This document shows positions 8,372-16,886 of a stretch of DNA of 64,000 bases, in pieces. Under the pieces are notes generated by a model, which made no database searches, had not been told where the DNA came from, and saw nothing but the letters and a program-made list of their open reading frames with translations. The first letter of the stretch is position 1. Each line of letters begins with the position of its first letter. The DNA comes from JBEIQE01 sp040376705. GTDB lineage: Bacteria > Pseudomonadota > Alphaproteobacteria > UBA2400. Where the stretch lies: NCBI GenBank assembly GCA_040376705.1, contig JBEIQE010000001.1, positions 248,001 through 312,000 on the forward strand, read 5' to 3'. Position numbers and translations under genes: made by a program.

Positions 8372-9643
8372 ATGAAGAAACTGCTCCTGCTCCTTTGTCT
8401 CTTTGCCGTACCGGTTCATGCCGAGCCTAATGCTGGCCCCAGCCTTGGCATTGTCGCGACCGTGAATGATGACGCCATTACCAGCTCTGATCTTGAAGGC
8501 CGCATGCGCCTCATGATGCTTGGCTCGGGCATTCAGCCCACCCCCGAGATCTTGGCTAAGCTGCGTCAGCAGGTATTGCGTACTCTGGTAGATGAGCGCC
8601 TGCAAGCACAGGAAGCCAAAGACCTCGGCATCACGGTTGAAGAGGCTGAGATCGATGAGCAGATCGCCAAGCTCGCGCAGCAGAATAATGTATCACCTGC
8701 AAATCTGCCGCAGTTCTTTGCCCGTGGCGGTGTTTCGATTGCCACCCTGCGTGAGCAGATGCGTGCCAATATTTCATGGACCAAGGTTATTCAGCGCAAA
8801 CTGCGCCCGCGTGTTGATATTGGTGACGACGAGGTCGATGCCGAAATCGCCCGTATTCAGGCCAATGCCGGTAAACCTGAGTATCTGGTGGCGGATATCT
8901 TCCTGCCGGTAGATACCCCGCAGCAGGAAAGCTCGGTTGAGCAGTCGGCTAACAAGCTGATTGAGACGATGGCTAAGGGCGCACGCTTCTCAGGCATTGC
9001 CCGTCAGTTCTCGCAGTCTGCCAGTGCGGCTACCGGCGGTGACCTAGGCTGGCTGCAGCTTGGCCAGCTCGAGCCGCAGCTTGATGAAGCCATTCGCAAG
9101 ATGAGCCCCGGCACGCTTTCGCCGCCCATTCGTACCGCGACCGGTTATCACATTCTTATGCTGCGTGATGTACGCGTTACGCAGGGCGGTAATACGCCAG
9201 ACCCGACCAAAACTACCTTTAACCTGCGTCAGGTGCTTATTCCGCTTCCCCCGAGTGCCGATGAAGCCACTGTGTCAGCCGCCAGCCGCAGGCTTGAGCG
9301 TCTGCAGCCACAAGCCAAGAGCTGCAACGACATGGAGCGTATGGCTGCCGATATAGGCGATCCCAATCGCGGCCGTATTGGCGACATGAAATACGACCAG
9401 CTGCCGCCGGCTTTGCAGAGCATGATTTCGGCGTTGCCGGATAATACCGCCAGCCCAGCTCTGCGTAACGAGCGCGGTGCGTTATTCCTCATGGTGTGTT
9501 CACGTACTGCGCCGGAGGGAGCTGTCCTGAATATCGACCGCACGCTGGTGATGAACCGTATCGGTGCTCAGAAGCTTGAGTTGCTGGCACGCCGCTATCT
9601 GCGTGATTTACGCCAGAACGCGTTTATCGATATTCGCAGCTAA
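8372..9643 (+). CDS. surA: Periplasmic chaperone SurA, peptidyl-prolyl isomerase
   Basis: The 423-residue protein has a clear Sec signal peptide (MKKLLLLLCLFAVPVHA, cleaved near residue 17), a SurA N-terminal domain beginning with IVATVNDDAITSSDL, and two parvulin-like domains. The first contains FSQSASAATGGDLGW, typical of active parvulins; the second is degenerate. SurA escorts outer-membrane beta-barrel proteins through the periplasm. It starts at ATG 8372 with AGAGAGG upstream and is probably in the same transcript as lptF-lptG and rsmA. Confidence 0.92.
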   Translation: MKKLLLLLCLFAVPVHAEPNAGPSLGIVATVNDDAITSSDLEGRMRLMMLGSGIQPTPEILAKLRQQVLRTLVDERLQAQEAKDLGITVEEAEIDEQIAKLAQQNNVSPANLPQFFARGGVSIATLREQMRANISWTKVIQRKLRPRVDIGDDEVDAEIARIQANAGKPEYLVADIFLPVDTPQQESSVEQSANKLIETMAKGARFSGIARQFSQSASAATGGDLGWLQLGQLEPQLDEAIRKMSPGTLSPPIRTATGYHILMLRDVRVTQGGNTPDPTKTTFNLRQVLIPLPPSADEATVSAASRRLERLQPQAKSCNDMERMAADIGDPNRGRIGDMKYDQLPPALQSMISALPDNTASPALRNERGALFLMVCSRTAPEGAVLNIDRTLVMNRIGAQKLELLARRYLRDLRQNAFIDIRS

Positions 9644-9649
9644 TCTTAA

Positions 9650-10495
9650 GTGACCGACCACGCCACCGATCCTGTTGCTGACCTGCCGCCTCTGCGCGAG
9701 GTGATTTCTGCCTCGGGGCTTGATGCGCGTAAATCGCTCGGTCAGCACTTTTTGCTCGATCTCAATCTCACGTGCCGTATTGCCCGCCATGTTGATGGGC
9801 GAGAGCAGGGGACCATCATTGAAGTTGGCCCCGGCCCGGGTGGTCTTACCCGTGCTTTGTTGCTCGAGGGCGCAGGCAAGGTTGTAGCAGTTGAGCGGGA
9901 TGACCGTGCAGTCGCCGCGCTCGAGCCATTGGTCAAGGCAGCTGCGGGCCGCTTGCAGGTCATTGGCGATGACGCCATGGTATTTGACTACGCAGCCCAG
10001 CCAGCCCCGCGCCGTATTGTCTCGAACCTGCCATATAACATCGGCACGCCGCTGCTGATCGGCTGGCTTGAGCACATGCATTTGTTTGAATCACTCACGC
10101 TTATGTTCCAGAAGGAAGTAGCACACCGTATTGTAGCCACACCCGGCAGCAAGGAATATGGCCGTCTCTCGGTCATGGCGCAGTGGTGCTGTAAAACCCG
10201 CAAGCTGTTTGATCTGCCAGCGCGCGCGTTTACGCCGCCGCCCAAGGTCGATTCATCTGTGGTGCAGCTGGTGCCGCATAAAGAAAAGCCGATTGGCGAA
10301 TGGGCTGATATGGAGAAGGTGGTTGCCGCCGCCTTTAACCAGCGCCGCAAGATGCTGCGTAGCGCACTTAAAAGCCTTGGCGATGCCGAGGGTATTCTGG
10401 CTCGTGCCGGTATTGACGGCACCCGCCGTGGCGAAGAACTGTCAGTTGCCGAGTTTGTGAAACTGACTCAGGCTTTTGTCAGAAAAGACGGATAA
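9650..10495 (+). CDS. rsmA: 16S rRNA dimethyladenosine transferase
   Basis: The 281-residue protein is RsmA/KsgA: KSLGQHFLLD, the SAM-binding GPGPGGLTRALL, acidic loop VERDDRAV, and the catalytic SNLPYNI (NLPY) motif. It dimethylates two adenines near the 3' end of 16S rRNA during late 30S assembly. GTG 9650 is the likely start, 6 bp after the surA stop. pdxA, which usually lies between surA and rsmA, is absent. The last 28 bp overlap the convergent CMP-kinase-like gene. Confidence 0.95.
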   Translation: MTDHATDPVADLPPLREVISASGLDARKSLGQHFLLDLNLTCRIARHVDGREQGTIIEVGPGPGGLTRALLLEGAGKVVAVERDDRAVAALEPLVKAAAGRLQVIGDDAMVFDYAAQPAPRRIVSNLPYNIGTPLLIGWLEHMHLFESLTLMFQKEVAHRIVATPGSKEYGRLSVMAQWCCKTRKLFDLPARAFTPPPKVDSSVVQLVPHKEKPIGEWADMEKVVAAAFNQRRKMLRSALKSLGDAEGILARAGIDGTRRGEELSVAEFVKLTQAFVRKDG

Positions 10496-11343
10496 GCCTT
10501 GAAGCTGAAGCTATGCTCCAGCTCCCATACCTTAATCGCATCGAGCGTCAGTTCTTTTTCAATTACCGAACGGGCGGTTTTACCGGCGGTGAAGGTCTCG
10601 TCATCCTGTGCCATCAGCTTGACCGCAATCAGGTGCTGATCGGCTTTAATCGCCTCAATTACCTTGTTATGGCCCTTAACTACAGCCCACAGGCGGCGTG
10701 CACAGCAAATGCGCACTTCAGGCGAAGCCATATCCTCAGCCGAGGCAGGCAGCGGGAAGAGGTTGCGCGGTGCAGCCAGCATCTGGTGACCTGTGCCATT
10801 TCGCTTGAAACCATCGGCAATCGCATCGCCAACTTCGGCCGCACTAGCCCAGCTGGTATCAATCGCGAGGTCGTAATTGCGGTAATGGCCCTGTGAGGCA
10901 TCGTAGGTTTTTAAAAAGCGCAGGCGTTCGCTGGTATGGCGGGCCTGCATCTGCTCAATCGCATCTTCCTGTGAGGCGAAATTTTCGCTCACGCGTTCTT
11001 GCTTGAAGGCACGCTGCGCTGCCACAGCAGGGGGGCATACGAGGAATACCTTGAAGGACGATGGCAAAAAGCGCCAGGCCAGACGGGAGTCGATAACAAA
11101 GCTCAGGCCCGATGTCTCAAGCGCTTTGGTGCGGCCATCAATCTCTTCGTCAATACTCGGGTCGGTATCGGCGCGGTGGTTCAGCTCAAGCGTGGTGATC
11201 CCCAGCTTGGCCGCCATCTCGCGCTGGAATGCGCCGGTCGAGAGATAGGGGATCCCGAGTTTTTCGACCAGATACTTGGCTGTGGTCGACTTGCCTGACC
11301 CCAGCTCGCCAGTCATGCTGATCTGTACTAGATTACTCGACAT
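10468..11343 (-). CDS. Archaeal-type (d)CMP kinase-like P-loop protein with C-terminal extension
   Basis: The 291-residue protein starts with a strand and P-loop (GELGSGKSTTAKYL, about 12-25), followed by 'LGIPYLSTGAFQREMA', 'VIDSRLAWRF', and a lid-like 'ERVSENF' region. This pattern matches the short archaeal-type cytidylate kinase family rather than the long bacterial Cmk. A further ~105 residues (from about 185) form a domain I do not recognise. Its ATG overlaps the yicC stop by 11 bp, so it is coupled to yicC, in the position where gmk (guanylate kinase) usually follows yicC. Nucleotide substrate is not certain. Confidence 0.65.
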   Translation of the reverse strand: MSSNLVQISMTGELGSGKSTTAKYLVEKLGIPYLSTGAFQREMAAKLGITTLELNHRADTDPSIDEEIDGRTKALETSGLSFVIDSRLAWRFLPSSFKVFLVCPPAVAAQRAFKQERVSENFASQEDAIEQMQARHTSERLRFLKTYDASQGHYRNYDLAIDTSWASAAEVGDAIADGFKRNGTGHQMLAAPRNLFPLPASAEDMASPEVRICCARRLWAVVKGHNKVIEAIKADQHLIAVKLMAQDDETFTAGKTARSVIEKELTLDAIKVWELEHSFSFKAYPSFLTKA

Positions 11344-12208
11344 TCTGCACCTGTTCCCTGAACTGTTCGATAATCACCTTCAGCTCGACACCGATATTGG
11401 TGAGCGCAAGGGTGGTAGATTTTGAGCACAGCGTATTGGCTTCGCGGTTCAGCTCCTGACACATGAAGTCGAGTTTGCGGCCAATAGCGCCCCCTTCGTT
11501 CAGTAGCGCGCGCACAGCGCTTACATGACCGAGCAGGCGGTTAATTTCTTCAGTAATATCAGCTTTGCTGGCGAGTAAGGCGGCTTCCTGCGCCATACGG
11601 TCTTCAGAGAGGCTCTGTTTTGTCAGTTCCTTGAGTTGCTCAAGCAGCTTATCGCGCAGCGCATGCGGGGCTTTGGCGGCTTCGGCCTTGGCATCGCCAG
11701 TCAGCTTTTCAATTTGCGCAAGATGCTCGACCAGCACCGCTTTCAGATGGCTACCTTCAATCAGGCGGGTGCTGAGCAGCTTTTCGAGTGCCGTGATCAT
11801 GGCTTTATCAACAGCAGCCAGCAGCTCGGGCGAGGCCTCAAGTGTGCTTTCATCGGTCTCGATTACGCCGCGCACTGCCAGCAGGTGTTCCAGCTTGATG
11901 CTCTCGCTGCTCAGCTCTTTGGCGACCTTCAACACATCATCAAGGAGGGCGCGGTTAAGGCGCGCGCCTTTGGCACCGCCAGCTGCCTGCAGGTGCAGGC
12001 CTAGGGTGAGTGAGCCGCGTTTGATCTTTTGGGCGATCAAGCTGCGAGCGGCAGCCTCTGTCGCATCAAAACCAGAGGGCAGGCGGCAGCGCAGGTCAAA
12101 GCCCTTGCTGTTTACGCTCTTGATCTCAAGTCGCCAGTTCAGGTTACCGGTCTGGCCCTCGGTCTGGGCATAGCCCGTCATGCTCATTACGGCGTGGTGC
12201 GTTGTCAT
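11333..12208 (-). CDS. yicC: YicC family endoribonuclease
   Basis: The 291-residue protein has the YicC N-terminal block MSMTGYA and 'EIKSVNSKGFDLRCRLP', a long helical middle, and the C-terminal DUF1732 block with 'GRKLDFMCQELNREANTLCSK' and 'LKVIIEQFREQVQNVE'. YicC proteins are endoribonucleases involved in RNA turnover. I keep ATG 12208, although the family-typical start is the internal ATG 12187 (MSMTGYA). It is divergent from the SDR gene (start 12230) and coupled downstream to the CMP-kinase-like gene. Confidence 0.9.
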   Translation of the reverse strand: MTTHHAVMSMTGYAQTEGQTGNLNWRLEIKSVNSKGFDLRCRLPSGFDATEAAARSLIAQKIKRGSLTLGLHLQAAGGAKGARLNRALLDDVLKVAKELSSESIKLEHLLAVRGVIETDESTLEASPELLAAVDKAMITALEKLLSTRLIEGSHLKAVLVEHLAQIEKLTGDAKAEAAKAPHALRDKLLEQLKELTKQSLSEDRMAQEAALLASKADITEEINRLLGHVSAVRALLNEGGAIGRKLDFMCQELNREANTLCSKSTTLALTNIGVELKVIIEQFREQVQNVE

Positions 12209-12229
12209 CCTTATGGTATAGCGGGGGGT

Positions 12230-12976
12230 ATGAGACTTGTCATCACCGGAGCCTCAAGTGGTCTTGGGGCGGCTTTGGCTGTGGCCTATGCGGCCCATGG
12301 CAATACGCTAGCCCTTACGGGGCGGGATGCTGCGCGGCTTGAAGCCGTAGCCAGCCGGTGCCGTGCTTTGGGGGCTGAGGTTATAACAGCCGTGCTCGAT
12401 GTTACTCAAAAAGAGGCACTGGCCAGCTGGCTACAGGGGCTGGGGCCAGTCGATATGATCATCGCAAACGCAGGCATTTCGGCCGGCACCGGCGGAGATG
12501 GCGAGAGCGAGGCGCAGGCCCGCCGGATTTTTGCCACAAACCTCGATGGCGTGCTCAACACCATCTACCCGATTTTGGACGGCATGAAGACCAGGCGCAG
12601 CGGCCATATCGTGCTTATGTCATCCCTCGCGGGCTTTAGGGGCATGCCCGGCGCGCCAGCCTATAGCGCCAGCAAGGGCGCGGTGCGGATGCTGGGCGAG
12701 GCCTTGCGGCCCGAGCTGGCCCTAGTGGGTGTGGCGGTAACTGTGGTTTGCCCCGGCTTTGTACGCACGCCGATGACCGCGGTTAATAACTTCCCGATGC
12801 CGTTTTTAATGTCGCCCGAGGCTGCCGCCCAGCTGATTAAGCGTAAATTGGCAAGTAAACCTGCGCAAATTGCCTTCCCGCTGCCGCTTTATCTCATGAC
12901 CCAGCTGATTGCCTATCTGCCAGTCGGGCTGGGTAGCTGGATTCTGGCCAGAGCCCCTAAAAAACCGAGCCAATAG
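12230..12976 (+). CDS. SDR family NAD(P)-dependent oxidoreductase
   Basis: The 248-residue protein begins MRLVITGASSGLG, the nucleotide-binding TGxxxGxG motif, has NAG (about residue 81), a catalytic Ser in 'VLMSSLAGF', and YSASK as the YxxxK motif. These are diagnostic of classical short-chain dehydrogenases. ATG 12230 is preceded by a G-rich Shine-Dalgarno. The C-terminal ~45 residues include a hydrophobic stretch (LPLYLMTQLIAYLPVGL) suggesting membrane association. Substrate unknown. Confidence 0.85.
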   Translation: MRLVITGASSGLGAALAVAYAAHGNTLALTGRDAARLEAVASRCRALGAEVITAVLDVTQKEALASWLQGLGPVDMIIANAGISAGTGGDGESEAQARRIFATNLDGVLNTIYPILDGMKTRRSGHIVLMSSLAGFRGMPGAPAYSASKGAVRMLGEALRPELALVGVAVTVVCPGFVRTPMTAVNNFPMPFLMSPEAAAQLIKRKLASKPAQIAFPLPLYLMTQLIAYLPVGLGSWILARAPKKPSQ

Positions 12977-13014
12977 CCTTGTGGTAGCAGCAAGGCCTTT
13001 GCTAGCTTGGCTGC

Positions 13015-13677
13015 ATGCAGCAGCCCCAAGGCCTTATTCTCGATTTTGACGGCGTATTTTACAAGTTCAATCCGAACTCCAATCACGTCCTCAGCCATAC
13101 TGCTGCAACGGCTGCGCGTAACTGCGGTGTGCCTGATACGTACGAAGATTTACTCGCAGCTTTTCTTAGAGCGGGTGATCCGCATGCCTTCAGGCGGCAG
13201 TGGCAAAAGCAGCACAATGTTGACTGGCTAAAATACCATCACGCCTATCACGACGGTATCGACGTTGCTTCAATTAATTCGCAACAAGACGCGACTGCTG
13301 CATTTGCTGAGCTGGCAGCGCGCAAGCTGCCTATGCTCATTCTTACCCATGCCTCGCAGCCTTGGGTTAAGCGTGTTTTATCACATATCGGTTTGCATGC
13401 CTTTTTACCCGATAGCCATATCATCGGCCTTGAGCATACAAATGGCCTGAAGAAAAGTGAATCCCATGAGCCGATCATGATGGCGGCAGCAATATTGGGT
13501 ATAAACCCTGACAGGCTTGCTATGCTCGAAGATAGCCAGGGCAACCTTGTTCATGCACATGCGGTTGGCGTACAAACAGCTTTTCTCAACTATGGCAAGC
13601 CGTTAGACCCTCAGCCAACGCATGTTCGCGTTCAGGCAGCCTCAGTTTCTAGTCTTGTCAAGGGCTTAGGCCTTTAG
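13015..13677 (+). CDS. HAD superfamily hydrolase, pyrimidine 5'-nucleotidase-like
   Basis: The 220-residue protein has all four HAD motifs: DFDGV (motif I, nucleophile Asp about residue 10), a Thr in ILTHAS (motif II), a Lys in LKKSESHE (motif III) and LEDSQGN (motif IV). The helical cap following motif I resembles the SDT1/Phm8-type pyrimidine nucleotidase subgroup. It lies between the SDR and ndk. Cytoplasmic phosphatase with unknown natural substrate; a nucleotide substrate would fit the neighbouring ndk but this is speculation. Confidence 0.75.
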   Translation: MQQPQGLILDFDGVFYKFNPNSNHVLSHTAATAARNCGVPDTYEDLLAAFLRAGDPHAFRRQWQKQHNVDWLKYHHAYHDGIDVASINSQQDATAAFAELAARKLPMLILTHASQPWVKRVLSHIGLHAFLPDSHIIGLEHTNGLKKSESHEPIMMAAAILGINPDRLAMLEDSQGNLVHAHAVGVQTAFLNYGKPLDPQPTHVRVQAASVSSLVKGLGL

Positions 13678-13741
13678 CACTTGCAATATTCCCGTCTTTC
13701 CGCTAAAAGCCCGCGTAAATCAACCGGAAGGACTTTAAATA

Positions 13742-14164
13742 ATGGCTCTCGAACGCACTTTCTCCATTCTCAAGCCCGATGCGACCAAGCGCAACCTGAC
13801 TGGCGCCATCAATGCCAAGATCGAGCAGGCTGGCCTGCGTATCGTTGGTCAGAAGCGTATCCAGATGAGCCTTGCTCAGGCACAGGCTTTCTACGGCGTA
13901 CACAAAGAGCGTCCTTTCTTTAACGACCTCTGCTCGTTCATGGTTTCGGGCCCGGTTGTTGTTCAGGTTCTGGAAGGCGAAAACGCCGTTGCCAAGTACC
14001 GCGAAGTGATGGGCGCTACCAATCCTGCGAATGCTGCCGAAGGCACCATCCGTAAGGAATTCGCTGAATCGATCGATGCCAACACCGTGCATGGTTCGGA
14101 CAGCCTCGACAACGCCAAGATCGAGATCGAGCAGTTCTTCAAGGCTGACGAAATCGTAGGTTAA
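13742..14164 (+). CDS. ndk: Nucleoside diphosphate kinase
   Basis: The 140-residue protein starts MALERTFSILKPDAT and contains the phosphohistidine site in NTVHGSDS (His about 118). It transfers gamma-phosphate between nucleoside tri- and diphosphates through a phospho-His intermediate. A purine-rich GGAAGGA lies 11 bp before the ATG. It is followed by a rho-independent terminator and is therefore the end of a transcript. Confidence 0.97.
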   Translation: MALERTFSILKPDATKRNLTGAINAKIEQAGLRIVGQKRIQMSLAQAQAFYGVHKERPFFNDLCSFMVSGPVVVQVLEGENAVAKYREVMGATNPANAAEGTIRKEFAESIDANTVHGSDSLDNAKIEIEQFFKADEIVG

Positions 14165-14192
14165 TCTGCGGCTAATCAAGCTGATCAAGTCA

Positions 14193-14226
14193 AAACGCCC
14201 TCGGCCAAAACCGGGGGCGTTTTTTA
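14193..14226 (+). terminator. Rho-independent terminator of ndk
   Basis: The stem AACGCCCTCGG / CCGGGGGCGTT with a short loop is followed by a T-run (TTTTTT), 29 bp after the ndk stop. It also lies just past the end of the convergent 14246-14833 gene. Confidence 0.9.
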
Positions 14227-14245
14227 TGTCTGAATTTCGTGAAGT

Positions 14246-14833
14246 TTAGTTGGCGTTTGCAGCAACGGCGGGGAGGGGCACACTCTTGGCGCCGCGCAGC
14301 ATGGCTTCAAGCGCCAGTGCCTTGCCGATATTGGGGTCGAGTACACGGCGGGTTTGGGCCACCAAAAGCGCGCTGGCCTGTGCGCACAGGTAGGCGCGCT
14401 CAAGAATATCAATCTGGTGCAAGGCAAACAGCTGCTCTACCTGCGGGCGGATGCGTGAGACAACTTCAAGCGGGTCAAGCACAACCTGATGTTCATCAGG
14501 GATATTTTCCGGCCAGCTTTCCTTGCTCACATCAATACCCTGGCTGAATAATGCATTGATGAAAACATCCGATACTGTGAGCTGGCCATCAGCCTCGAAC
14601 AGTAACTGGTTTACAACATCGCTGATGATGATGGTGCCGGGCTCGAGCCCAGAGTAATCATAGCCCGAGCTGCGCAGTACAAACTCACCAGTCATAACCG
14701 CTGCCGAAGAAATGGCTGTTTCGGCATGCACGCCACGGTCATTCTGTAACGAGGCAATAACGAACGAGACAATCTGCTCCGGCAGGCTGTTGCCTTCGGG
14801 CTGTTCGTTCTGTGGGCCGGTCAGGTTTGTCAC
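14246..14833 (-). CDS. Hypothetical protein, 195 aa
   Basis: From GTG 14833 the product has 195 residues, soluble, acidic, with no signal peptide. The middle contains beta/alpha elements (GTIIISDVVNQLLFEADGQLTV) and a helical C-terminal part (VEQLFALHQIDILERAYLCAQASALLVAQTRRV). I do not recognise it. A longer frame running to 14953 exists, but its first 40 residues are a shadow of the cytochrome oxidase subunit IV microgene in another frame. The GTG begins 1 bp after that microgene's TGA, so the two are probably co-transcribed. Confidence 0.6.
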   Translation of the reverse strand: MTNLTGPQNEQPEGNSLPEQIVSFVIASLQNDRGVHAETAISSAAVMTGEFVLRSSGYDYSGLEPGTIIISDVVNQLLFEADGQLTVSDVFINALFSQGIDVSKESWPENIPDEHQVVLDPLEVVSRIRPQVEQLFALHQIDILERAYLCAQASALLVAQTRRVLDPNIGKALALEAMLRGAKSVPLPAVAANAN

Positions 14834-14834
14834 G

Positions 14835-14981
14835 TCAGACCAGCGTCGCAGCCATAACTGCAAGCAGAACGACGATGGCAACAATGCCCCATGCAGAAAG
14901 CTTGGTAAAAGCAGCCCAGCCAGCATAGTGGGTGGTTGCGGTTTCGATGGCATCTTCAGGGTAGGAGGGGGGTGTGCTCAT
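14835..14981 (-). CDS. aa3-type cytochrome c oxidase subunit IV (48 aa)
   Basis: This is a 48-residue protein starting MSTPPSYPEDAIETA and ending in one transmembrane helix (about residues 31-47, WGIVAIVVLLAVMAATLV). A short hydrophilic N-terminus with a 'THYAGWAAFTKLSAW' segment before a single C-terminal helix matches the COX4_pro_2 family, a small accessory subunit of bacterial aa3 oxidases. The start is ATG 14981; GGTGAG lies a few bases upstream. It is short enough to be missed by length-limited ORF calling. No other oxidase subunits are nearby. Confidence 0.75.
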   Translation of the reverse strand: MSTPPSYPEDAIETATTHYAGWAAFTKLSAWGIVAIVVLLAVMAATLV

Positions 14982-15080
14982 GATCTCACCTGTGGATAAC
15001 TTTGCGTTGTCTAAGGATATGCCCTAGATACGAGACGAATTCAAGTTTACCTTAAGGGCCTAATCGAGGAGTACAAGAAT

Positions 15081-16190
15081 ATGAGTGCAGCCAAGCCGCT
15101 ATTGAGCCGAACAGCCATATTCTGGCTGGGGGTAGGTGTGCTGTTTGTGGCACTAATATCGCTGCTGAGCGATGCCTTGCTGCCCTTCCTGATAGGTATT
15201 GCCATTGCCTATCTGCTGAACCCCATTTGCGAAATGCTGCATCGCCGCGGATTTAACCGTACGGCAGCTACTACCATCATCCTGCTTATCTTTGTCTTGA
15301 TGGCCTGTTTGCTCATCCTCTTCATTACGCCAATTATCGCCGATCAAGTACGGCAGCTGGCGCAGGCAACGCCGGGATATGTTGAATCCATTCGCGCATA
15401 TATCGAGCCCCGCCTGCAGGAATTCATGTCCACACTTACCGAAGAGCAAAGCCAGAAAATCCGCGAAGCTGCACAACGCTATGCCGGGAATATGGCGGGT
15501 GCCTTAGGCACGGCAGCCGAGGGCTTCTGGCGTGGCTCGCAGGCCATCATCAGTTTCTTCTCTCTGCTCATTATTACGCCTATCGTTGCGTTCTATCTGC
15601 TGCGCGACTGGCATGAGCTGGTCAACCGTATCGATAGCTGGTTGCCGCGTGCCCATGTGGCAACCATCCGTGAGCAGGTGCGTGAAGTTGACCGTACCCT
15701 CTCAGGCTTTGTGCGTGGGCAGGCTATGGTCTGCTTCCTCTTGGGCTCTTATTACTCCATCGCCCTCAGCATTGTGGGCGTGAACTACGGGTTTATTGTA
15801 GGGGTTATTGCGGGCCTGCTCAGCTTCATCCCGTTCGTCGGTTCTACGTTTGGCCTTGTCGTGGCGACGGCTTTAGCGCTTGTGCAGTTCGATAGTTATA
15901 CGCCAGCCGCTATTGTTATCGGCATTTTCATGGTTGCGCAGTTCCTTGAAGGTAATGTGATTGCCCCCAAGTTTATTGGCGAGAGCGTGGGCCTGCATCC
16001 GGTGTGGATTATCTTTGCGCTCGTGGCTGGTGGCAGTCTGCTTGGCTTTACCGGTATGTTGCTGGCGGTGCCGGTGGCGGCGGTTATTGGCGTGCTCACC
16101 CGTTTTGTGCTGGGCCGGTATATGGAAAGCTCGTACTACCGCAGCGCACCGCGCAAGGCGAATGTCGCTCGCAGGGTTCGTCCGCTGTGA
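15081..16190 (+). CDS. AI-2E family transporter (PerM-like permease)
   Basis: The 369-residue protein has the paired N-terminal hairpin (about 10-80), a helical soluble middle with coiled character, and a C-terminal set of membrane segments including 'FLEGNVIAPKFIGESVGLHPVW', a signature of the PerM/AI-2E family. Members export small molecules or ions; the substrate is unknown here. AGGAG lies upstream of ATG 15081. Its TGA overlaps the GTG of hda (GTGA), an arrangement common in Alphaproteobacteria. Confidence 0.88.
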   Translation: MSAAKPLLSRTAIFWLGVGVLFVALISLLSDALLPFLIGIAIAYLLNPICEMLHRRGFNRTAATTIILLIFVLMACLLILFITPIIADQVRQLAQATPGYVESIRAYIEPRLQEFMSTLTEEQSQKIREAAQRYAGNMAGALGTAAEGFWRGSQAIISFFSLLIITPIVAFYLLRDWHELVNRIDSWLPRAHVATIREQVREVDRTLSGFVRGQAMVCFLLGSYYSIALSIVGVNYGFIVGVIAGLLSFIPFVGSTFGLVVATALALVQFDSYTPAAIVIGIFMVAQFLEGNVIAPKFIGESVGLHPVWIIFALVAGGSLLGFTGMLLAVPVAAVIGVLTRFVLGRYMESSYYRSAPRKANVARRVRPL

Positions 16191-16855
16191 CCAAACGTAT
16201 TCAGCTACCACTCGGCTTCACGCCTCTTAGCGACATGAGCGAGGCCGATTTTGTAATTACTGAGGGCAATCAGGAGGCGCTGGCATGGTTGCAACGCTGG
16301 CCTGAATGGCCTGCACATGGCCTCGTGCTTTATGGCCCCAAGGGCAGTGGTAAAACTCACTTGGCGCATATCTGGGCGCAGCGGGCAGGGGCTGGCTTTA
16401 TTGAGCAGCCCACGCTTGATAAAGGCAATCTGTTAGTGCTTGAAGATGCCGAGCGACTGGTGGGTGATGCGGCAGCCGAAGAAATGCTGTTCCATCTGCT
16501 TAACCAGCTTAAGGGCGAGCAGGGGCATATTCTCATTACAGCGCAGCAGGCACCTGTGCGCTGGGATGTTAAGCTGCCCGACCTGCGCTCGCGCCTGCTG
16601 GCTTTGCCTACAGCGCATATCGACCCGCCGGACGATGCAGCACTAACCGCCGTTATGGGTAAACTGTTTGCTGACCGGCAAATCAGGGTGCCCGCCGAGG
16701 TGATTGATTATCTGGTGCGTCGGATTGAGCGTTCGTTTGCTGCAGCGCATGCCGCTGTTGTGGCCTGCGATGCTGCTGCGCTGGCTACCGGCAAGGCCAT
16801 TACCCTGCCACTGGTGCGCGAGGTGCTTGCACGGGGCAGCGAAATAGTGACGTGA
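16187..16855 (+). CDS. hdaA: DnaA regulatory inactivator Hda-like AAA+ protein
   Basis: From GTG 16187 the product has 222 residues. It begins with a clamp-binding type motif (QLPLGF, about residues 6-11), followed by a Walker A P-loop (GPKGSGKTHL) and a degenerate Walker B (LLVLEDAE), ending in a DnaA domain III-like lid. Hda proteins bind the sliding clamp and stimulate ATP hydrolysis on DnaA, preventing re-initiation. The DnaA DNA-binding domain is absent, as expected. It is coupled to the upstream permease by a 4-bp overlap. Confidence 0.88.
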   Translation: MTKRIQLPLGFTPLSDMSEADFVITEGNQEALAWLQRWPEWPAHGLVLYGPKGSGKTHLAHIWAQRAGAGFIEQPTLDKGNLLVLEDAERLVGDAAAEEMLFHLLNQLKGEQGHILITAQQAPVRWDVKLPDLRSRLLALPTAHIDPPDDAALTAVMGKLFADRQIRVPAEVIDYLVRRIERSFAAAHAAVVACDAAALATGKAITLPLVREVLARGSEIVT

Positions 16856-16886
16856 CGGCTACTCAGAATCAGGCCTAGAAAATCAC

